NCBI GenBank assembly: GCA_963752045.1
Contig: CAVVWN010000001.1
Span: forward strand, 1 to 58,595
Reading direction: 5' to 3'
Length of the DNA stretch: 58,595 nt
Origin: DATKDF01 sp963752045
GTDB lineage: Bacteria > Acidobacteriota > Vicinamibacteria > Vicinamibacterales > SCN-69-37
The notes beneath the pieces are model-generated. The model did not search any database. It was not told the DNA's origin and saw only the letters and a list, made by a program, of their open reading frames with translations. The stretch's first letter is position 1, and each line of letters opens with the position of its first letter. A program made the position numbers and the translations under genes. Below, piece by piece: positions 19,267 through 28,647 of this stretch.

Positions 19267-19905
19267 CTACCGCTTCGCGTGTGGATTGACCCACTCGATG
19301 ACGGCAGCGGCGCCCAGACTCTCCGGATCCTGCTTCAGGTAGTTGTCGATCACCTTCAGCACCTTGAAGCCGCGGTGGAGCTGAAACGAGAGCGTGGGAT
19401 CCCGAATCTCACCCCGCTCGACCTTCTCGACGTACTGCTGCGGTGTGAGCGTCCCGGCAAACCGGTGGTACCCGCGCAGACGGGCTCCGGCCCGGATACG
19501 CCATAAACCCAGTCGCGTGACGAGCTCGCGGCGGGCGTCGTAGAGCTTGGAGCCCACGCCGCAGCCCTGGCAGTCCGGATGGACCATCACCTCGGCCCCG
19601 TAGAGCGTGTGCCCGTGCTCCGGGTCGTGATTGGTGAACATGCCGGCATCGGTGAAGTCACGCCAGGACGTGTCCATCTCGTAGTCGTCCCACAGCACGA
19701 CGAGCGAGGCGGCCATGCCGACGACCCGGCCCGTCTCGCGGTCGACGGCGACGAACTGGCCTTCGGGAAAGACCCGCAGGTGCGACGCCAGCTGCGCCAG
19801 GTTCCAGGGCGGATTGTCGGGGTACACGGCACGGGTGAGATCGGCGATGCCGGCAAAATCCTCCGGCCTGGTCAGCCGGACATCTACATGCGGTCGGTGG
19901 TTCAC
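19267..19905 (-). CDS. GNAT-family N-acetyltransferase
   Basis: 212 residues from GTG 19905. The acetyl-CoA binding motif is clear: VMVHPDCQGCGVGSKLYDARRELV, a Q/RxxGxG/A-type loop, near residues 106-129. Upstream strands FVAVDRETGRVVGMAASLVVL match the GNAT fold. A C-terminal extension (FKVLKVIDNYLKQDPESLGAAAVIEW) resembles that of a GNAT subgroup often found beside carbon-nitrogen hydrolases. The substrate is unknown. A TACAAT -10 on the minus strand (19964-19969) fits as promoter. Confidence 0.85.
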   Translation of the reverse strand: MNHRPHVDVRLTRPEDFAGIADLTRAVYPDNPPWNLAQLASHLRVFPEGQFVAVDRETGRVVGMAASLVVLWDDYEMDTSWRDFTDAGMFTNHDPEHGHTLYGAEVMVHPDCQGCGVGSKLYDARRELVTRLGLWRIRAGARLRGYHRFAGTLTPQQYVEKVERGEIRDPTLSFQLHRGFKVLKVIDNYLKQDPESLGAAAVIEWVNPHAKR

Positions 19906-19963
19906 GCCTTCACTCTTCGTGTTTCGAGCCGGCCGCCACGCGGGCCCGCTCGTGGAAGCCCCA

Positions 19964-20005
19964 ATTGTACCGCGACGAAACCCCAGCCGAATCGCGTGGT
20001 AATCT
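19964..20005. promoter_or_regulatory. Divergent -10 boxes between GNAT and PQQ-like genes
   Basis: On the minus strand TACAAT (19964-19969) can serve the acetyltransferase with a ~50-nt leader containing GAAGAGTGAAGG. On the plus strand TAATCT (20000-20005) lies 7 nt before ATG 20013, which would give a leaderless message for the first PQQ-like gene. No clear -35 boxes were seen. Confidence 0.4.
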
Positions 20006-20012
20006 CCCCACT

Positions 20013-21338
20013 ATGCTGCGGCTGTCGATCGGCCTCGCCCTTGCCTTCCTGGTCGGCGTGCCGGCCCCGCCCGCCCCGGCCGCCACAGAAACAGTCGAAT
20101 GGCCCCAGTGGCGGGGTCCGGGCGGACAGGCAATCGGCGAGGGCGCCTTCCCGGAGGCCTGGTCCCCAACCGAGCATGTCGCGTGGAAGACCGAAATCCC
20201 GGGTCGCGGCCATTCCTCGCCGGTCGTCGTGGGCAACCGCGTGTTCCTGACGACGGCAATTCAAGGGGAAGAGTATCCGGGACGTAAGGCCCCCGACCAC
20301 CTGGGCTTCGACATGAAGCCCGGATACCTGCACCCCGATTCGGTCGCCGTCGAGTACGCACACTCGCTGCATGTGCTCGCGCTCGACGCGACCACCGGCG
20401 CCGTGCTCTGGGATCGCGAGGCCTATTCCGGCCCCGTCTTCGACAACCGGCACAACAGCAACACCTACGCATCGCCCACGATCGCGACCGATGGCCGGTA
20501 CGTGTACGCCTCCTTCGAATCGGAAGGCATCTACGCGTACGACGTCGACGGCGAGCTCAAGTGGCAGGTGTCGTTCGGCGGCATGCCCAAGGCCGGCCTG
20601 GGCCCCGGGACCTCGCCCATCATCTTCGAGGACCTGCTCATCCTGCAGGGCGACCAGGAGATGGGCAACGGGTCGTTCATCGCCGGCCTCAATCGTCACA
20701 CCGGCGAAGTCGTGTGGATGACGTTCCGCAAGAACCGGCGCAGCTGGGCGACGCCCATTCTCGTCGAGGCCGACGGGCGGACCGAGCTCATCGCCTCCGG
20801 CGCCGAGGCGGTCATCGCCTACGACCCGCGAACCGGCAAGCAACTCTGGCAGACCAAGGGCACGCGCAGCCACCCGATCCCGAGCTTCGTCGCCGGCCAC
20901 GGGCTCGTCTACGCCTCGGCGGGAAGCCAGGCCAAGGTCGCCTTTGCCGTCCGGCCTGGCGCGGGCCACGAGGCCGACCGTATTGCGTGGGAATACAACA
21001 AGGGCACGGCGTACGTGGCGTCGCCAATTCTCGTCGGCGACTACTTCTACCTGCTGAGCGACGCGGGCATCATCACGTGCCTCGACGCGAAGACGGGCGC
21101 GCTCGTCTACGAGGGCGGCCGGGTGCCGGTGCCGGCGACCTTCCGGGCCTCGCCCGTCGCCTTCGGCGATCGCATCCTGATCACGAGCGACGACGGTGAC
21201 ACCTTCGTCATTCAGGCCGGTCCCGAGCACAAGGTGCTGCGGACCAATTCGGTCGACGAGCCGGTCTGGGCGTCGCCCGCGCTCGCGGGACGAACGGTCT
21301 ACATCCGCGGCGAGCGCCACCTGTTCGCGATTCGGTGA
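20013..21338 (+). CDS. Exported PQQ-like beta-propeller protein (copy 1)
   Basis: 441 residues from ATG 20013, opening with a signal peptide (MLRLSIGLALAFLVGV, cleavage near APAAT). Repeated WD-like PQQ blades are visible as ALDATTGAVLWD, GLNRHTGEVVWM, AYDPRTGKQLWQ and CLDAKTGALVYEGG. The start WPQWRGPGG is typical of the PQQ-like proteins of Acidobacteriota and Planctomycetota. Calcium/PQQ ligands of true dehydrogenases are not evident, so a binding or scaffold role is as likely as catalysis. The C-terminus GGTVYIRGERHLFAIR-type ending is shared with the next gene. Confidence 0.85.
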   Translation: MLRLSIGLALAFLVGVPAPPAPAATETVEWPQWRGPGGQAIGEGAFPEAWSPTEHVAWKTEIPGRGHSSPVVVGNRVFLTTAIQGEEYPGRKAPDHLGFDMKPGYLHPDSVAVEYAHSLHVLALDATTGAVLWDREAYSGPVFDNRHNSNTYASPTIATDGRYVYASFESEGIYAYDVDGELKWQVSFGGMPKAGLGPGTSPIIFEDLLILQGDQEMGNGSFIAGLNRHTGEVVWMTFRKNRRSWATPILVEADGRTELIASGAEAVIAYDPRTGKQLWQTKGTRSHPIPSFVAGHGLVYASAGSQAKVAFAVRPGAGHEADRIAWEYNKGTAYVASPILVGDYFYLLSDAGIITCLDAKTGALVYEGGRVPVPATFRASPVAFGDRILITSDDGDTFVIQAGPEHKVLRTNSVDEPVWASPALAGRTVYIRGERHLFAIR

Positions 21339-21358
21339 CCCGACCAGACGGAGGCTCG

Positions 21359-22687
21359 ATGAGGCGGCGCGTGACGTCCTTCACCCTGGCGGCAAGCGCC
21401 ATCGTCGCCTCGCTTGTGGCGGCCGGTGCCGGTGGCGCAGACGACGCGAACTGGCCGCGGTGGCGGGGCCCGTCTGGTGCCGGCACGTCAGCCGACGCGT
21501 CGCTTCCCATGGACTGGAGTCCCACGTCACGGGTCGGGTGGAAGACCGCCCTGCCGGGCCGCGCGCATTCCTCGCCGATCGTGTGGGGCGATCGCCTGTT
21601 TGTCACGACGGCGATTGCCGGCGAGCCCGTCCCCGGTCACGAGCCGCTCCCCCATACGCTCGGCGGCCAGCCGTTCCGCCATCCGGATGCGACCGACGGG
21701 AACCTGCGCCACACGCTGCAGGTGCTGGCGATCGACGCCGCATCGGGCCGGGTGCTGTGGACGAAGACGGCCTACGAGGGCCCCGTCTACGACGATCGCC
21801 ATCGCAAGAGCTCGTACGCGGCGCATACGCCGGCAACGGACGGCACGCTCGTGTACGCGTACTTCGGGTCCGAGGGTCTGTATGCGTACCGGTTCGACGG
21901 CGAGCTTGCCTGGTCGCGCGACCTGGGCGACATCGCGGGCGTCAGCGTCGGCCTGGGCACGTCGCCGATTCTCTACGAGGGCCTGGTGATCGTTCAGGCC
22001 GACGAGGACGAAGGGAAGACCTCGTTCATCGTGGCGCTCGACAAGGCGACGGGCGCGGAGGTGTGGCGGACGCCTCGCACGACTGGCGTGACCTGGTCGA
22101 CGCCGGTCGTCGCTTTGGCCGGTGGCCGGGCACAGCTCGTGACGACGGCCAACGAGCAGATCATCGCGTACGACCCGGCCACCGGACGTGAGCTATGGCG
22201 GGAACGTGGTCTTGGCAGCAATGCGATTCCTTCGCCGGTTCTCGCCGGCAATCTGGCGATCGTCTCCACGGGCTATCCGCGCAAACGCACCATGGCCATC
22301 CGCCTCGACGGCCCGGCCGACGGGTCTCGCATCGTGTGGCAGTACGAGAAGGGCACGGCGTATGTGACGTCGCCCATCGCCTACGGGGACTACATCTACC
22401 TGAGCACGGACAACGGCATCCTGACGTGTCTGGACGTGGCAACCGGCGCGGTCGTGTACCAGGGCGGGCGGCCGCCGGTGCCGGCGACGTTCATGGCATC
22501 GCCGGTGGCCTACAGGGACCATCTGTTCATGACGAGTGAAGACGGCCAGACCTTCGTGATCAAGGCGGGTCCGGCCCACGAGATCGTCCGCGTCAATTCG
22601 GTGGACGAGCCCGTGTTCGCCTCACCGGCCCTGTCGGGAGGCACCGTCTACATCCGGGGCGAGCGCCACCTCTTCGCAATCCGCTGA
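21359..22687 (+). CDS. Exported PQQ-like beta-propeller protein (copy 2)
   Basis: 442 residues from ATG 21359, with GGAGG just upstream. Signal peptide MRRRVTSFTLAASAIVASLV, then NWPRWRGPSGAG. It aligns along its length with the preceding gene and shares KGTAYV(A/T)SPI, L(V/L)Y-type blade ends, PVPATF(R/M)ASPVA and the last ten residues YIRGERHLFAIR. The pair is therefore a tandem duplication that has since diverged. A GTG at 21335 overlapping the previous stop is an alternative start. Confidence 0.85.
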   Translation: MRRRVTSFTLAASAIVASLVAAGAGGADDANWPRWRGPSGAGTSADASLPMDWSPTSRVGWKTALPGRAHSSPIVWGDRLFVTTAIAGEPVPGHEPLPHTLGGQPFRHPDATDGNLRHTLQVLAIDAASGRVLWTKTAYEGPVYDDRHRKSSYAAHTPATDGTLVYAYFGSEGLYAYRFDGELAWSRDLGDIAGVSVGLGTSPILYEGLVIVQADEDEGKTSFIVALDKATGAEVWRTPRTTGVTWSTPVVALAGGRAQLVTTANEQIIAYDPATGRELWRERGLGSNAIPSPVLAGNLAIVSTGYPRKRTMAIRLDGPADGSRIVWQYEKGTAYVTSPIAYGDYIYLSTDNGILTCLDVATGAVVYQGGRPPVPATFMASPVAYRDHLFMTSEDGQTFVIKAGPAHEIVRVNSVDEPVFASPALSGGTVYIRGERHLFAIR

Positions 22688-22710
22688 CGCGCGCCGGAGG
22701 GCCGATCGCC

Positions 22711-24414
22711 ATGGCCGATCATCCGCGGAACCTCAACGACCGCGTCGACGAGCTCGAGCGGTCCATCGCCAGCCTCGAGCGCCGGCTGGCCGCGATCGAG
22801 TCGCTGGGGGCGGTGCTCGAGGCGCCAGCCGAGCCGGACCTCACCGAACAGGCCGCAGTGGAGCCGCCGCCCGTTCCGGTGATCGGCGGCCCGTCTGCCG
22901 GGGCGCTGACGCTCACCGGCCGCACATCAGTAGTCCTTGGCGGCGCCTTTCTCCTCCGGGCGCTCACCGAGTCCGGGCGCGTGCCGGTCGCCGTCGGCGT
23001 CTCCATCGGTTTTGCCTACGCGCTTCTCTGGCTCGGTGCGGCGTATCGAGCCGGGGATCGCGGGCGCGCGAGCGCCTTCTTCCATGGCCTTGCGTCGGTC
23101 GTCATCGCGCTGCCGCTCGTGTTCGAGGCCGTGGCGCGGTTCGGGGCGTACGGCACCTGGACGTCGGCCGTGCTGCTCGGACTGGCGGCCGCGTTCGGGT
23201 TGTTTGTCGCCACGCGCCATCGCCTGCCAGCCCTTGCCGCGATCGTGGTACTCGGCACTCTCGTCACGGCCGGTTCGCTCGCCATCGTCACCACCCAGCC
23301 CGTGCCGTTCGCGGTACTGTCGGCCGGCCTCGCCTGCCTCGTGACCGTCATGGCCGAGCCGGCCCGCCGGTCCTGGATGCAGTGGCCGATTGCCTTCTTC
23401 ACGAACGTGCTGGTGCTCGCGATCGTGGCCCGGGCCGGCGGGCCTGCGCCGCTCGCGCCGGCCGGCGAGTCGCTCGCCGGCGTGGTGGTGTTCGTTGCGG
23501 CCTACGTCTGGGTCATCGCCTATCCGCTGCTCGGCCGGAACCGCCAGCTCGGTGTGTTCGACGTGCTGCAAGCCATGCCGCTCGTGCTGCTTGGCCTGGC
23601 AGGGTTGATGCGCGTTGCCGCCGCCGTCGGCCCCGCCGTCGGGCTGGTGTTCAGCCTGGTCACGCTCCTTGCCGGCGTTGCCTGCTACGCGATCGGGCTC
23701 GGCCTCTCGAGCGACCGCCCCCACCGGCTGCCCGCGGTGCACTTCTTCACGTCGGCGGCAATCGCCATCGTGCTCGTGGGCGCAACCTCGCTCGTCGACG
23801 GCGTCGGGCTGACGCTGCTTTTTGCCGGGCTCGGATTCGTCTTCTCGTGGCTTGGCGCGCGGCGCCTGCAGCCCACGTTCCTGCTGCACGGCGCGGTCTA
23901 CGTGCTCGCGGCGGCGGCAACGCTCGGGGTCTTCGGCGCGCTCGGGGCAGCCTGGCTCATGCCGATCCAGACGTGGCCCACCGTCTCGCCGCTGCTGTGG
24001 CTGGTCGCCGCGGCGGCCGCGCTCGGCGTGCTGGGACCGCGGCTCGCGGCGGGCGATCTGGGCGGCGACCTGACCGTGGCTGCGCGCACGACGAACGCCA
24101 CGACGTTCACGGCCGTGGCCGCCACCTGGGTCCTCGTGACGGCCGGCCCGATGCTTGCCGCTTCGCCGGACCCGGGCGCGGCCGCGGCGCTTCGCAGCGT
24201 CGCGCTTGCGATTGCGGCCGTCTCGGTTGCCGCGGCGGGCCGCGTCAACCGCGCGCGGGCGTTCGGCCGGCTCGCCTATCCGCTCATCGCCCTCGGCGCC
24301 ATCAAGCTCCTCATCGAGGACTTCTGGCAGTCGGGCCCGGTCATGGTCTTCGTCGCGCTCGCCGCCTTCGGCGTGGCGCTCATTCTCACCACGCGGCTGC
24401 GAGGCCGCCGCTGA
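22711..24414 (+). CDS. Polytopic membrane protein with N-terminal coiled coil (DUF2339-like)
   Basis: 567 residues from ATG 22711, after GGAGG. The first ~32 residues form a heptad coiled coil (LNDRVDELERSIASLERRLAAIE), then a Pro-rich linker, then about fourteen hydrophobic helices to the end (last: VMVFVALAAFGVALILTT). This layout, short coiled coil plus many helices with a conserved TGRTSVVLGGAFLLRALTE entry, is that of DUF2339-type membrane proteins of unknown function. No charged catalytic cluster is seen. Likely the third gene of the PQQ-like operon. Confidence 0.7.
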   Translation: MADHPRNLNDRVDELERSIASLERRLAAIESLGAVLEAPAEPDLTEQAAVEPPPVPVIGGPSAGALTLTGRTSVVLGGAFLLRALTESGRVPVAVGVSIGFAYALLWLGAAYRAGDRGRASAFFHGLASVVIALPLVFEAVARFGAYGTWTSAVLLGLAAAFGLFVATRHRLPALAAIVVLGTLVTAGSLAIVTTQPVPFAVLSAGLACLVTVMAEPARRSWMQWPIAFFTNVLVLAIVARAGGPAPLAPAGESLAGVVVFVAAYVWVIAYPLLGRNRQLGVFDVLQAMPLVLLGLAGLMRVAAAVGPAVGLVFSLVTLLAGVACYAIGLGLSSDRPHRLPAVHFFTSAAIAIVLVGATSLVDGVGLTLLFAGLGFVFSWLGARRLQPTFLLHGAVYVLAAAATLGVFGALGAAWLMPIQTWPTVSPLLWLVAAAAALGVLGPRLAAGDLGGDLTVAARTTNATTFTAVAATWVLVTAGPMLAASPDPGAAAALRSVALAIAAVSVAAAGRVNRARAFGRLAYPLIALGAIKLLIEDFWQSGPVMVFVALAAFGVALILTTRLRGRR

Positions 24415-24441
24415 TATGGCAGCCCAGCAAGGAGTCACCAC

Positions 24442-25413
24442 ATGAGAGCACTCGCCTTCGCCTTCGCCGCGCTCGTGCCCGCCGCGGCCGCAGCGCAAAC
24501 GGTGACGTTCACGCCGACATCGGGCGTCCAGACGTACGCCGTGCGCGAGCCCGTCCTGCGAATCGCGCCCGGGACGACCGTGGTCACGCGTCAGTTCAGC
24601 GTGCCCGGCGACTACTACGACGGCGCGGGCGCATGGCCCGGAGAGGTCGGGCCGTTCTTCATCGAGGGGGCCGCACCTGGCGACACGCTCGTCGTCCGCA
24701 TCCTGCGGCTCGCGCCCAATCGCGACACCGCGATCTCACGCTACCGCCCCAACAACATCAGCGGCGTCGCTGCCGACATGCGGACGCGGATGCTCAACGA
24801 CCCGCTGCCCGAGCGCACGTTCAACTGGCGCCTGGACCGGGCCCGCATGGTCGGCATCCTCGACCTGCCCAACTCGGCGAGTAAACGGATCGAAGTCCCC
24901 CTCAAGCCGATGCTCGGACGCGTGGCGGTCGCGCCGGCGGCCGGAGAAGCTTTCACCGGGCTCTGGCCCGGCGATTTCGGAGGCAACCTCGATGCGGCCG
25001 ACGTCACCGAGGGCGCCACCGTCTACCTTCCGGTGTTCCACCCGGGAGCGCTCTTCTACTTCGGCGACGGCCATGCCCTTCAAGGCGACGGCGAGATCAT
25101 CGGTTCGGGACTCGAGACGACGATGGACGTCACCTTCCAGTTCGAGCTCGTCAAGGGGCAGGCGATCCGCTGGCCGCGGATCGAGAACGACACCCACATC
25201 ATGGTGGCGGGCAGCGCGCGGCCGCTCGTCGACGCGATGCGCATCGCCTACGTCGAGCTCATCGAGTGGCTCGTCGCCGCTTATGGCTTCGAGAAGATGG
25301 ACGCCTTCCAGATCGCGTCGCAGGCGGGCGAGGTCCGCGTGGCGAACATCGTGGACCCGAACTACACGGTGGTGGCGAAGTTCCCGAAGCGGCTGCTGCC
25401 GCCGCGGCGGTAA
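24442..25413 (+). CDS. Exported acetamidase/formamidase-family protein
   Basis: 323 residues from ATG 24442, 27 nt after the membrane gene. Signal peptide MRALAFAFAALVPAAAAAQ. The mature protein matches the FmdA/AmdA beta fold: VGPFFIEGAAPGDTLVVRIL, GLWPGDFGGNLDAADVTEGA, HPGALFYFGDGHALQGDGEI and TMDVTFQFELVKG. Known members hydrolyse short amides in the cytoplasm using metal; an exported version points to a periplasmic amide or related substrate. Substrate unassigned. Confidence 0.85.
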   Translation: MRALAFAFAALVPAAAAAQTVTFTPTSGVQTYAVREPVLRIAPGTTVVTRQFSVPGDYYDGAGAWPGEVGPFFIEGAAPGDTLVVRILRLAPNRDTAISRYRPNNISGVAADMRTRMLNDPLPERTFNWRLDRARMVGILDLPNSASKRIEVPLKPMLGRVAVAPAAGEAFTGLWPGDFGGNLDAADVTEGATVYLPVFHPGALFYFGDGHALQGDGEIIGSGLETTMDVTFQFELVKGQAIRWPRIENDTHIMVAGSARPLVDAMRIAYVELIEWLVAAYGFEKMDAFQIASQAGEVRVANIVDPNYTVVAKFPKRLLPPRR

Positions 25414-25420
25414 ACGAAGG

Positions 25421-25445
25421 AGGCCGGGCCCTCAGGACCCGGCCT
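25421..25445. terminator. Bidirectional hairpin between convergent genes
   Basis: AGGCCGGG (25421-25428) pairs with CCCGGCCT (25438-25445) around a 9-nt loop. It sits 7 nt after the acetamidase stop and 38 nt from the stop of the convergent lipoprotein gene. There is no strong T-run, so it is a terminator candidate by position and stem strength only. Confidence 0.55.
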
Positions 25446-25482
25446 CGGTGATGTCTGTCCCGGCAAACCCGGCGCGATACGC

Positions 25483-26115
25483 TCAGCGCGAACGCACGAC
25501 CAGCCCGGCGCGCCGCATTTCCTCGGCCCCGCCCTTGACGAGCTTCGCGATGAGCTCATCGGCGCTGTTCGGATTTGCCGTCCGGCTCGTGCCGGCCCAG
25601 AGCAGCACGTTCTGCTTGAGGTCGTACACCATGGTCTCGACGACGACCTTGGTCTCGGTGATCGCGTAGCCGGGTGAGTAGACCGTGGACCATCCGTACG
25701 GGTAGTAGCCGCCCCAATACCCGCCGTACATCGGCCCTGAGTAGTAGGACGGCGGACGGACGTAGGTGTCGGTATCGACGCCCACCACGCGCATGACGAC
25801 GGCGCCGACCGCGCCGGCCTTTTCGAACGCGGCCTTGGCGGCGGCCTCGTCCTGCAGGCTCTCCACCTCTACGATCTGGTAGGACGGAATGCCCTCGAGG
25901 CCTCTGCCTGTGAGCTCGCGCGCGAGCGCGTTCTCATGCCGGCGGCGGCGCCCCTCGTCCTTTTCCACCACGACCGCCACGACCTTGTCGCCGGGCTGAG
26001 GCTGGGCCGGCTGGACACCAGTGGCCTCGAAGGTCGACACGAAGGTCGCGCCGCACGACGAGGCGGCGATCGCGCTCCCGAGTACCAACACACCTAGAAT
26101 GCTCTGCTTCATCAT
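25483..26115 (-). CDS. Putative lipoprotein of unknown function
   Basis: 210 residues from ATG 26115 (a second ATG follows immediately). The N-terminus ILGVLVLGSAIAASSCGATF is a lipoprotein-like signal with Cys after ASS. The mature part contains GDKVVAVVVEKDEGRRRRHENALARELTGRG, a helix-strand pattern, then a Tyr/Gly-rich stretch (SYYSGPMYGGYWGGYYPYGW) and VVVETMVYDLKQNVLLWAGTS. That last segment resembles DUF4136-like outer-membrane lipoproteins, but I am not certain of the family. Confidence 0.65.
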   Translation of the reverse strand: MMKQSILGVLVLGSAIAASSCGATFVSTFEATGVQPAQPQPGDKVVAVVVEKDEGRRRRHENALARELTGRGLEGIPSYQIVEVESLQDEAAAKAAFEKAGAVGAVVMRVVGVDTDTYVRPPSYYSGPMYGGYWGGYYPYGWSTVYSPGYAITETKVVVETMVYDLKQNVLLWAGTSRTANPNSADELIAKLVKGGAEEMRRAGLVVRSR

Positions 26116-26185
26116 CGTCTCAAGACTCCATTCGACGCGGGTGCGCGCGCAGGCGCCTTTTGCCCAACGTGCCAATCCGACCATA

Positions 26186-27517
26186 CTACTTCGGTTCAGC
26201 GGTTCGAACGGCGCCTTTTTCCGGTCCCGATGAGCGCGAGGCGGTTCCGTCGATGGACCGCGCCCGTCGCCGCTCTGCAATCAGGCGTTCGTACTCGTCG
26301 ACGTAGTGTGACTCGCCGTGCTCGAGGCGCACGTGGTCCTGGCCCTGCCGGCCGAGGGCGTCACGGCGCGGTTCGTCGCCGGCGAGCGAGGCGAGCGCCT
26401 GACCGAGCACCTCGTCGGACGCGTAGACGTGGCCGGCGCCGCTGGCCTCGACGAGCTCGCGCGCCCCGGCGACCTCGGTCACGACGGCCGGGGTGCCGTG
26501 CGCGAAGGCTTCGAGCACGACCTGGCCGTAGATCTCGTATCCGGTCGACGGGAGGATGAGGGCAATCGCGTCCCGGTACAGCTCTCCGAGATCGTCCTGG
26601 CTCTGACGGCCGAGGAATCGGATGCGCGGGTGTCCGTCCCAGGCGCGCCTGAGCGGCGCCTCGAGCGGCCCGTCGCCGGCCAGCCAGAGCGGCGCCGGCA
26701 CGGGCCGCTCCGCGAAATAGCGGACGAGCGGCTCGACGCCCTTCACCGGCGCCATCCTCCCGGCGTACAGGAAGTAGGGTGCGGCAGTTCGACGGCGCGC
26801 CCCCCGCGTGGCGGCTCTCGCGATGTACTCGTCCGGCAGGAAGTGGTAGAGCACACGCCCGGGGCGCCCGACTCCGTGCGTCGCATAGACGGCCTCTGTG
26901 GAACGACTCGGATAGATCATCGTGTCGATCTCGCCCACCGATCGCTCGAGCATCCGCCGGGTCCGCCAGAGCTGGGGCGGCCGTCCGCTCAGAAGCGTGC
27001 ATCGCACGCACGTCCGGTGCCGGCAGATTTCACGGTTGTAGCGGAACAGCAGGTGCGTCGGGCACACGAGCCAGTACTCGTGCGCCGTGTAGAGCTTGAG
27101 CGCACGCCCCATGCCGAGCACGCCCATGCCGCCGGCGAGCGAGACGTTGTGGTAGTGAATGACGTCGGGTGGCCGCCCGGGCTCGCCGGCGAGCAGGCGG
27201 GCCAGCCGGCGTCGCTCGAGCACGGGACGGCCGGACTGCTGAACGAGAAGGGCCTCGAGCGCGCCGGTGAGCCCGCCGCCGATCGCATGCAGGGTCACGC
27301 CAGCCGACCCGCCGTCGGCGTCCCCGACGAAGGCGCGGTTCCTGTGGCGCGCCGGGCTCAGGAGCGAAAACGCGCCCGGCGCATGGACGACGTGGACGTC
27401 ATGCCCGCGCCTGGCGAGCGCGCCGGCCAGGCGCTGCACGTGCACGCCGTCGCCGCCGAAGTTGTGGGGCGGATAGAACGTCGTCACATGGACGATCGAC
27501 AGACGGCCCGGGCGCAT
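26186..27517 (-). CDS. GT4-type glycosyltransferase
   Basis: 443 residues from ATG 27517. GT-B fold: N-terminal glycine loop HVTTFYPPHNFGGDGVHVQRLA (about 10-31), middle YTAHEYWLVCP, and the C-terminal nucleotide-sugar half with YFLYAGRMAPVKGVEPLV, GDGPLE, and ALILPSTGYEIYGQVVLEAFAHGTP, the E-x7-E motif. It would add a sugar to a lipid-linked or similar acceptor. It diverges from the SBP/PaaK cluster and its -10 (TAGTAT, 27525-27530 minus) leaves only 7 nt before the ATG. Likely part of the glycan function of this locus. Confidence 0.88.
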   Translation of the reverse strand: MRPGRLSIVHVTTFYPPHNFGGDGVHVQRLAGALARRGHDVHVVHAPGAFSLLSPARHRNRAFVGDADGGSAGVTLHAIGGGLTGALEALLVQQSGRPVLERRRLARLLAGEPGRPPDVIHYHNVSLAGGMGVLGMGRALKLYTAHEYWLVCPTHLLFRYNREICRHRTCVRCTLLSGRPPQLWRTRRMLERSVGEIDTMIYPSRSTEAVYATHGVGRPGRVLYHFLPDEYIARAATRGARRRTAAPYFLYAGRMAPVKGVEPLVRYFAERPVPAPLWLAGDGPLEAPLRRAWDGHPRIRFLGRQSQDDLGELYRDAIALILPSTGYEIYGQVVLEAFAHGTPAVVTEVAGARELVEASGAGHVYASDEVLGQALASLAGDEPRRDALGRQGQDHVRLEHGESHYVDEYERLIAERRRARSIDGTASRSSGPEKGAVRTAEPK

Positions 27518-27524
27518 CCCCGTG

Positions 27525-27570
27525 ATACTAATCTACGCGCCGACGGCCGACCGGCCGACGGCGATACAAT
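27525..27570. promoter_or_regulatory. Divergent promoter between GT4 and first SBP gene
   Basis: Minus strand: TAGTAT (27525-27530) ends 7 nt before the glycosyltransferase ATG, implying a leaderless message. Plus strand: TACAAT (27565-27570) can drive the SBP operon with a start near 27577 and a leader of 20-57 nt depending on which GTG is used. No -35 box is convincing. Confidence 0.5.
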
Positions 27571-27633
27571 CTCGGGGCGAGCGGCGTCGCGCCAACGGTG
27601 CCGGGCCAGCCGCGACGGGACCAGCAGTCACAC

Positions 27634-28647
27634 GTGCAGACACGACGGCAACGCGCAACCCTTCTCCTGACCCTGGCAGCTCTGACCGCCGCCTGTTCCC
27701 CGGGCGCCGACCCGGCCGCGCCCGAACGCGATCACGTGCGCGTGGTGGCCCTGCCCTACCTCACCCACATGCCCTTCCACATCGCGAAAGCAGAGGGGTA
27801 CTTCGAGGAGCAGGGACTCGACGTCGAGTTCCTCATGCTCGGACGCAACCAGGACGTCATGGCCGCCCTCGCGCAGGGCGACGTGGATGCGATGGCCGGC
27901 ATGCTCACGCTCAACGAGCTGAGCCTTGCCGCATCGGGCGCCCGCCTGCGCGTGGTCGCAGCCCTGACCGCGCCGCCGCCCAAGGACTCGTGCTCGCAGA
28001 CCGCGATCCTGATTCGCCGGGAACATCTCGATTCGGGCGCGGCGGCCGATCCAGACCGCATCCGCCGGATGCGCGTCGATGTCGACCTCTTTATTCCCCT
28101 CGCCTACGCCGTCGACGATCTGCTCCGCACCTTCGGCCTGACCATCGACGACGTGGCGACGGTCAACCTCACGCCGCCGGTGGCGGTCGAGGCCATGGCG
28201 TCCGGCCAGATCGACGTCACCGCGGAGTCCGAGCCGTTCGTCAGCCGGCATCTTCGGAGCGGGCAGGTGCAGGTCTGGCGGTCGGTGCACGACCTGCAGC
28301 CGGAGCACGTCCAGTCGGTCATGGTCTTCGGCCCACGGCTGCTCGACGATCGGCCCGACGTGGGCCAGCGCTTCATGACGGCCGTGCTCAAGGCCGTGCG
28401 CCGGTACCGGCTCGGCAAGACCGCCGAAAATCTCGCGCTCGTCGAACAGGCGTCGGGCCTGACCGCCGACGAGGTGGCAGGCGCCTGCTGGCCGACGCCG
28501 ACCGAACACGCGCGCATCGGCCCGTCGGCCTTCAGGCGCTACCAGGAGTGGCTCGTCGGGCGCGGGCTGCTCACGCGCGTCCTCAGTGACGACGAGCTCG
28601 TCGATCATCGATTCGTCGACCACGCCAACGCGGAGCTCGCGCGGTGA
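27634..28647 (+). CDS. ABC substrate-binding lipoprotein, NMT1/THI5-like (SBP1)
   Basis: 337 residues if GTG 27634 is used (GTG 27598 adds 12). Signal LLLTLAALTAAC with lipobox Cys21. The body is a class II periplasmic binding fold of the SsuA/THI5 type: VVALPYLTHMPFHIAKAEGYF, then GLDVEFLMLGRNQDVMAALAQGDVDAMAGML. Cys120 (KDSC) and Cys285 (ACW) recur at matching sites in all four SBPs here. The C-terminus ELVDHRFVDHANAELA is also shared. It overlaps the next gene by 4 nt. It presumably delivers a small ligand to the ABC permease encoded 3.4 kb downstream; ligand unknown. Confidence 0.88.
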   Translation: MQTRRQRATLLLTLAALTAACSPGADPAAPERDHVRVVALPYLTHMPFHIAKAEGYFEEQGLDVEFLMLGRNQDVMAALAQGDVDAMAGMLTLNELSLAASGARLRVVAALTAPPPKDSCSQTAILIRREHLDSGAAADPDRIRRMRVDVDLFIPLAYAVDDLLRTFGLTIDDVATVNLTPPVAVEAMASGQIDVTAESEPFVSRHLRSGQVQVWRSVHDLQPEHVQSVMVFGPRLLDDRPDVGQRFMTAVLKAVRRYRLGKTAENLALVEQASGLTADEVAGACWPTPTEHARIGPSAFRRYQEWLVGRGLLTRVLSDDELVDHRFVDHANAELAR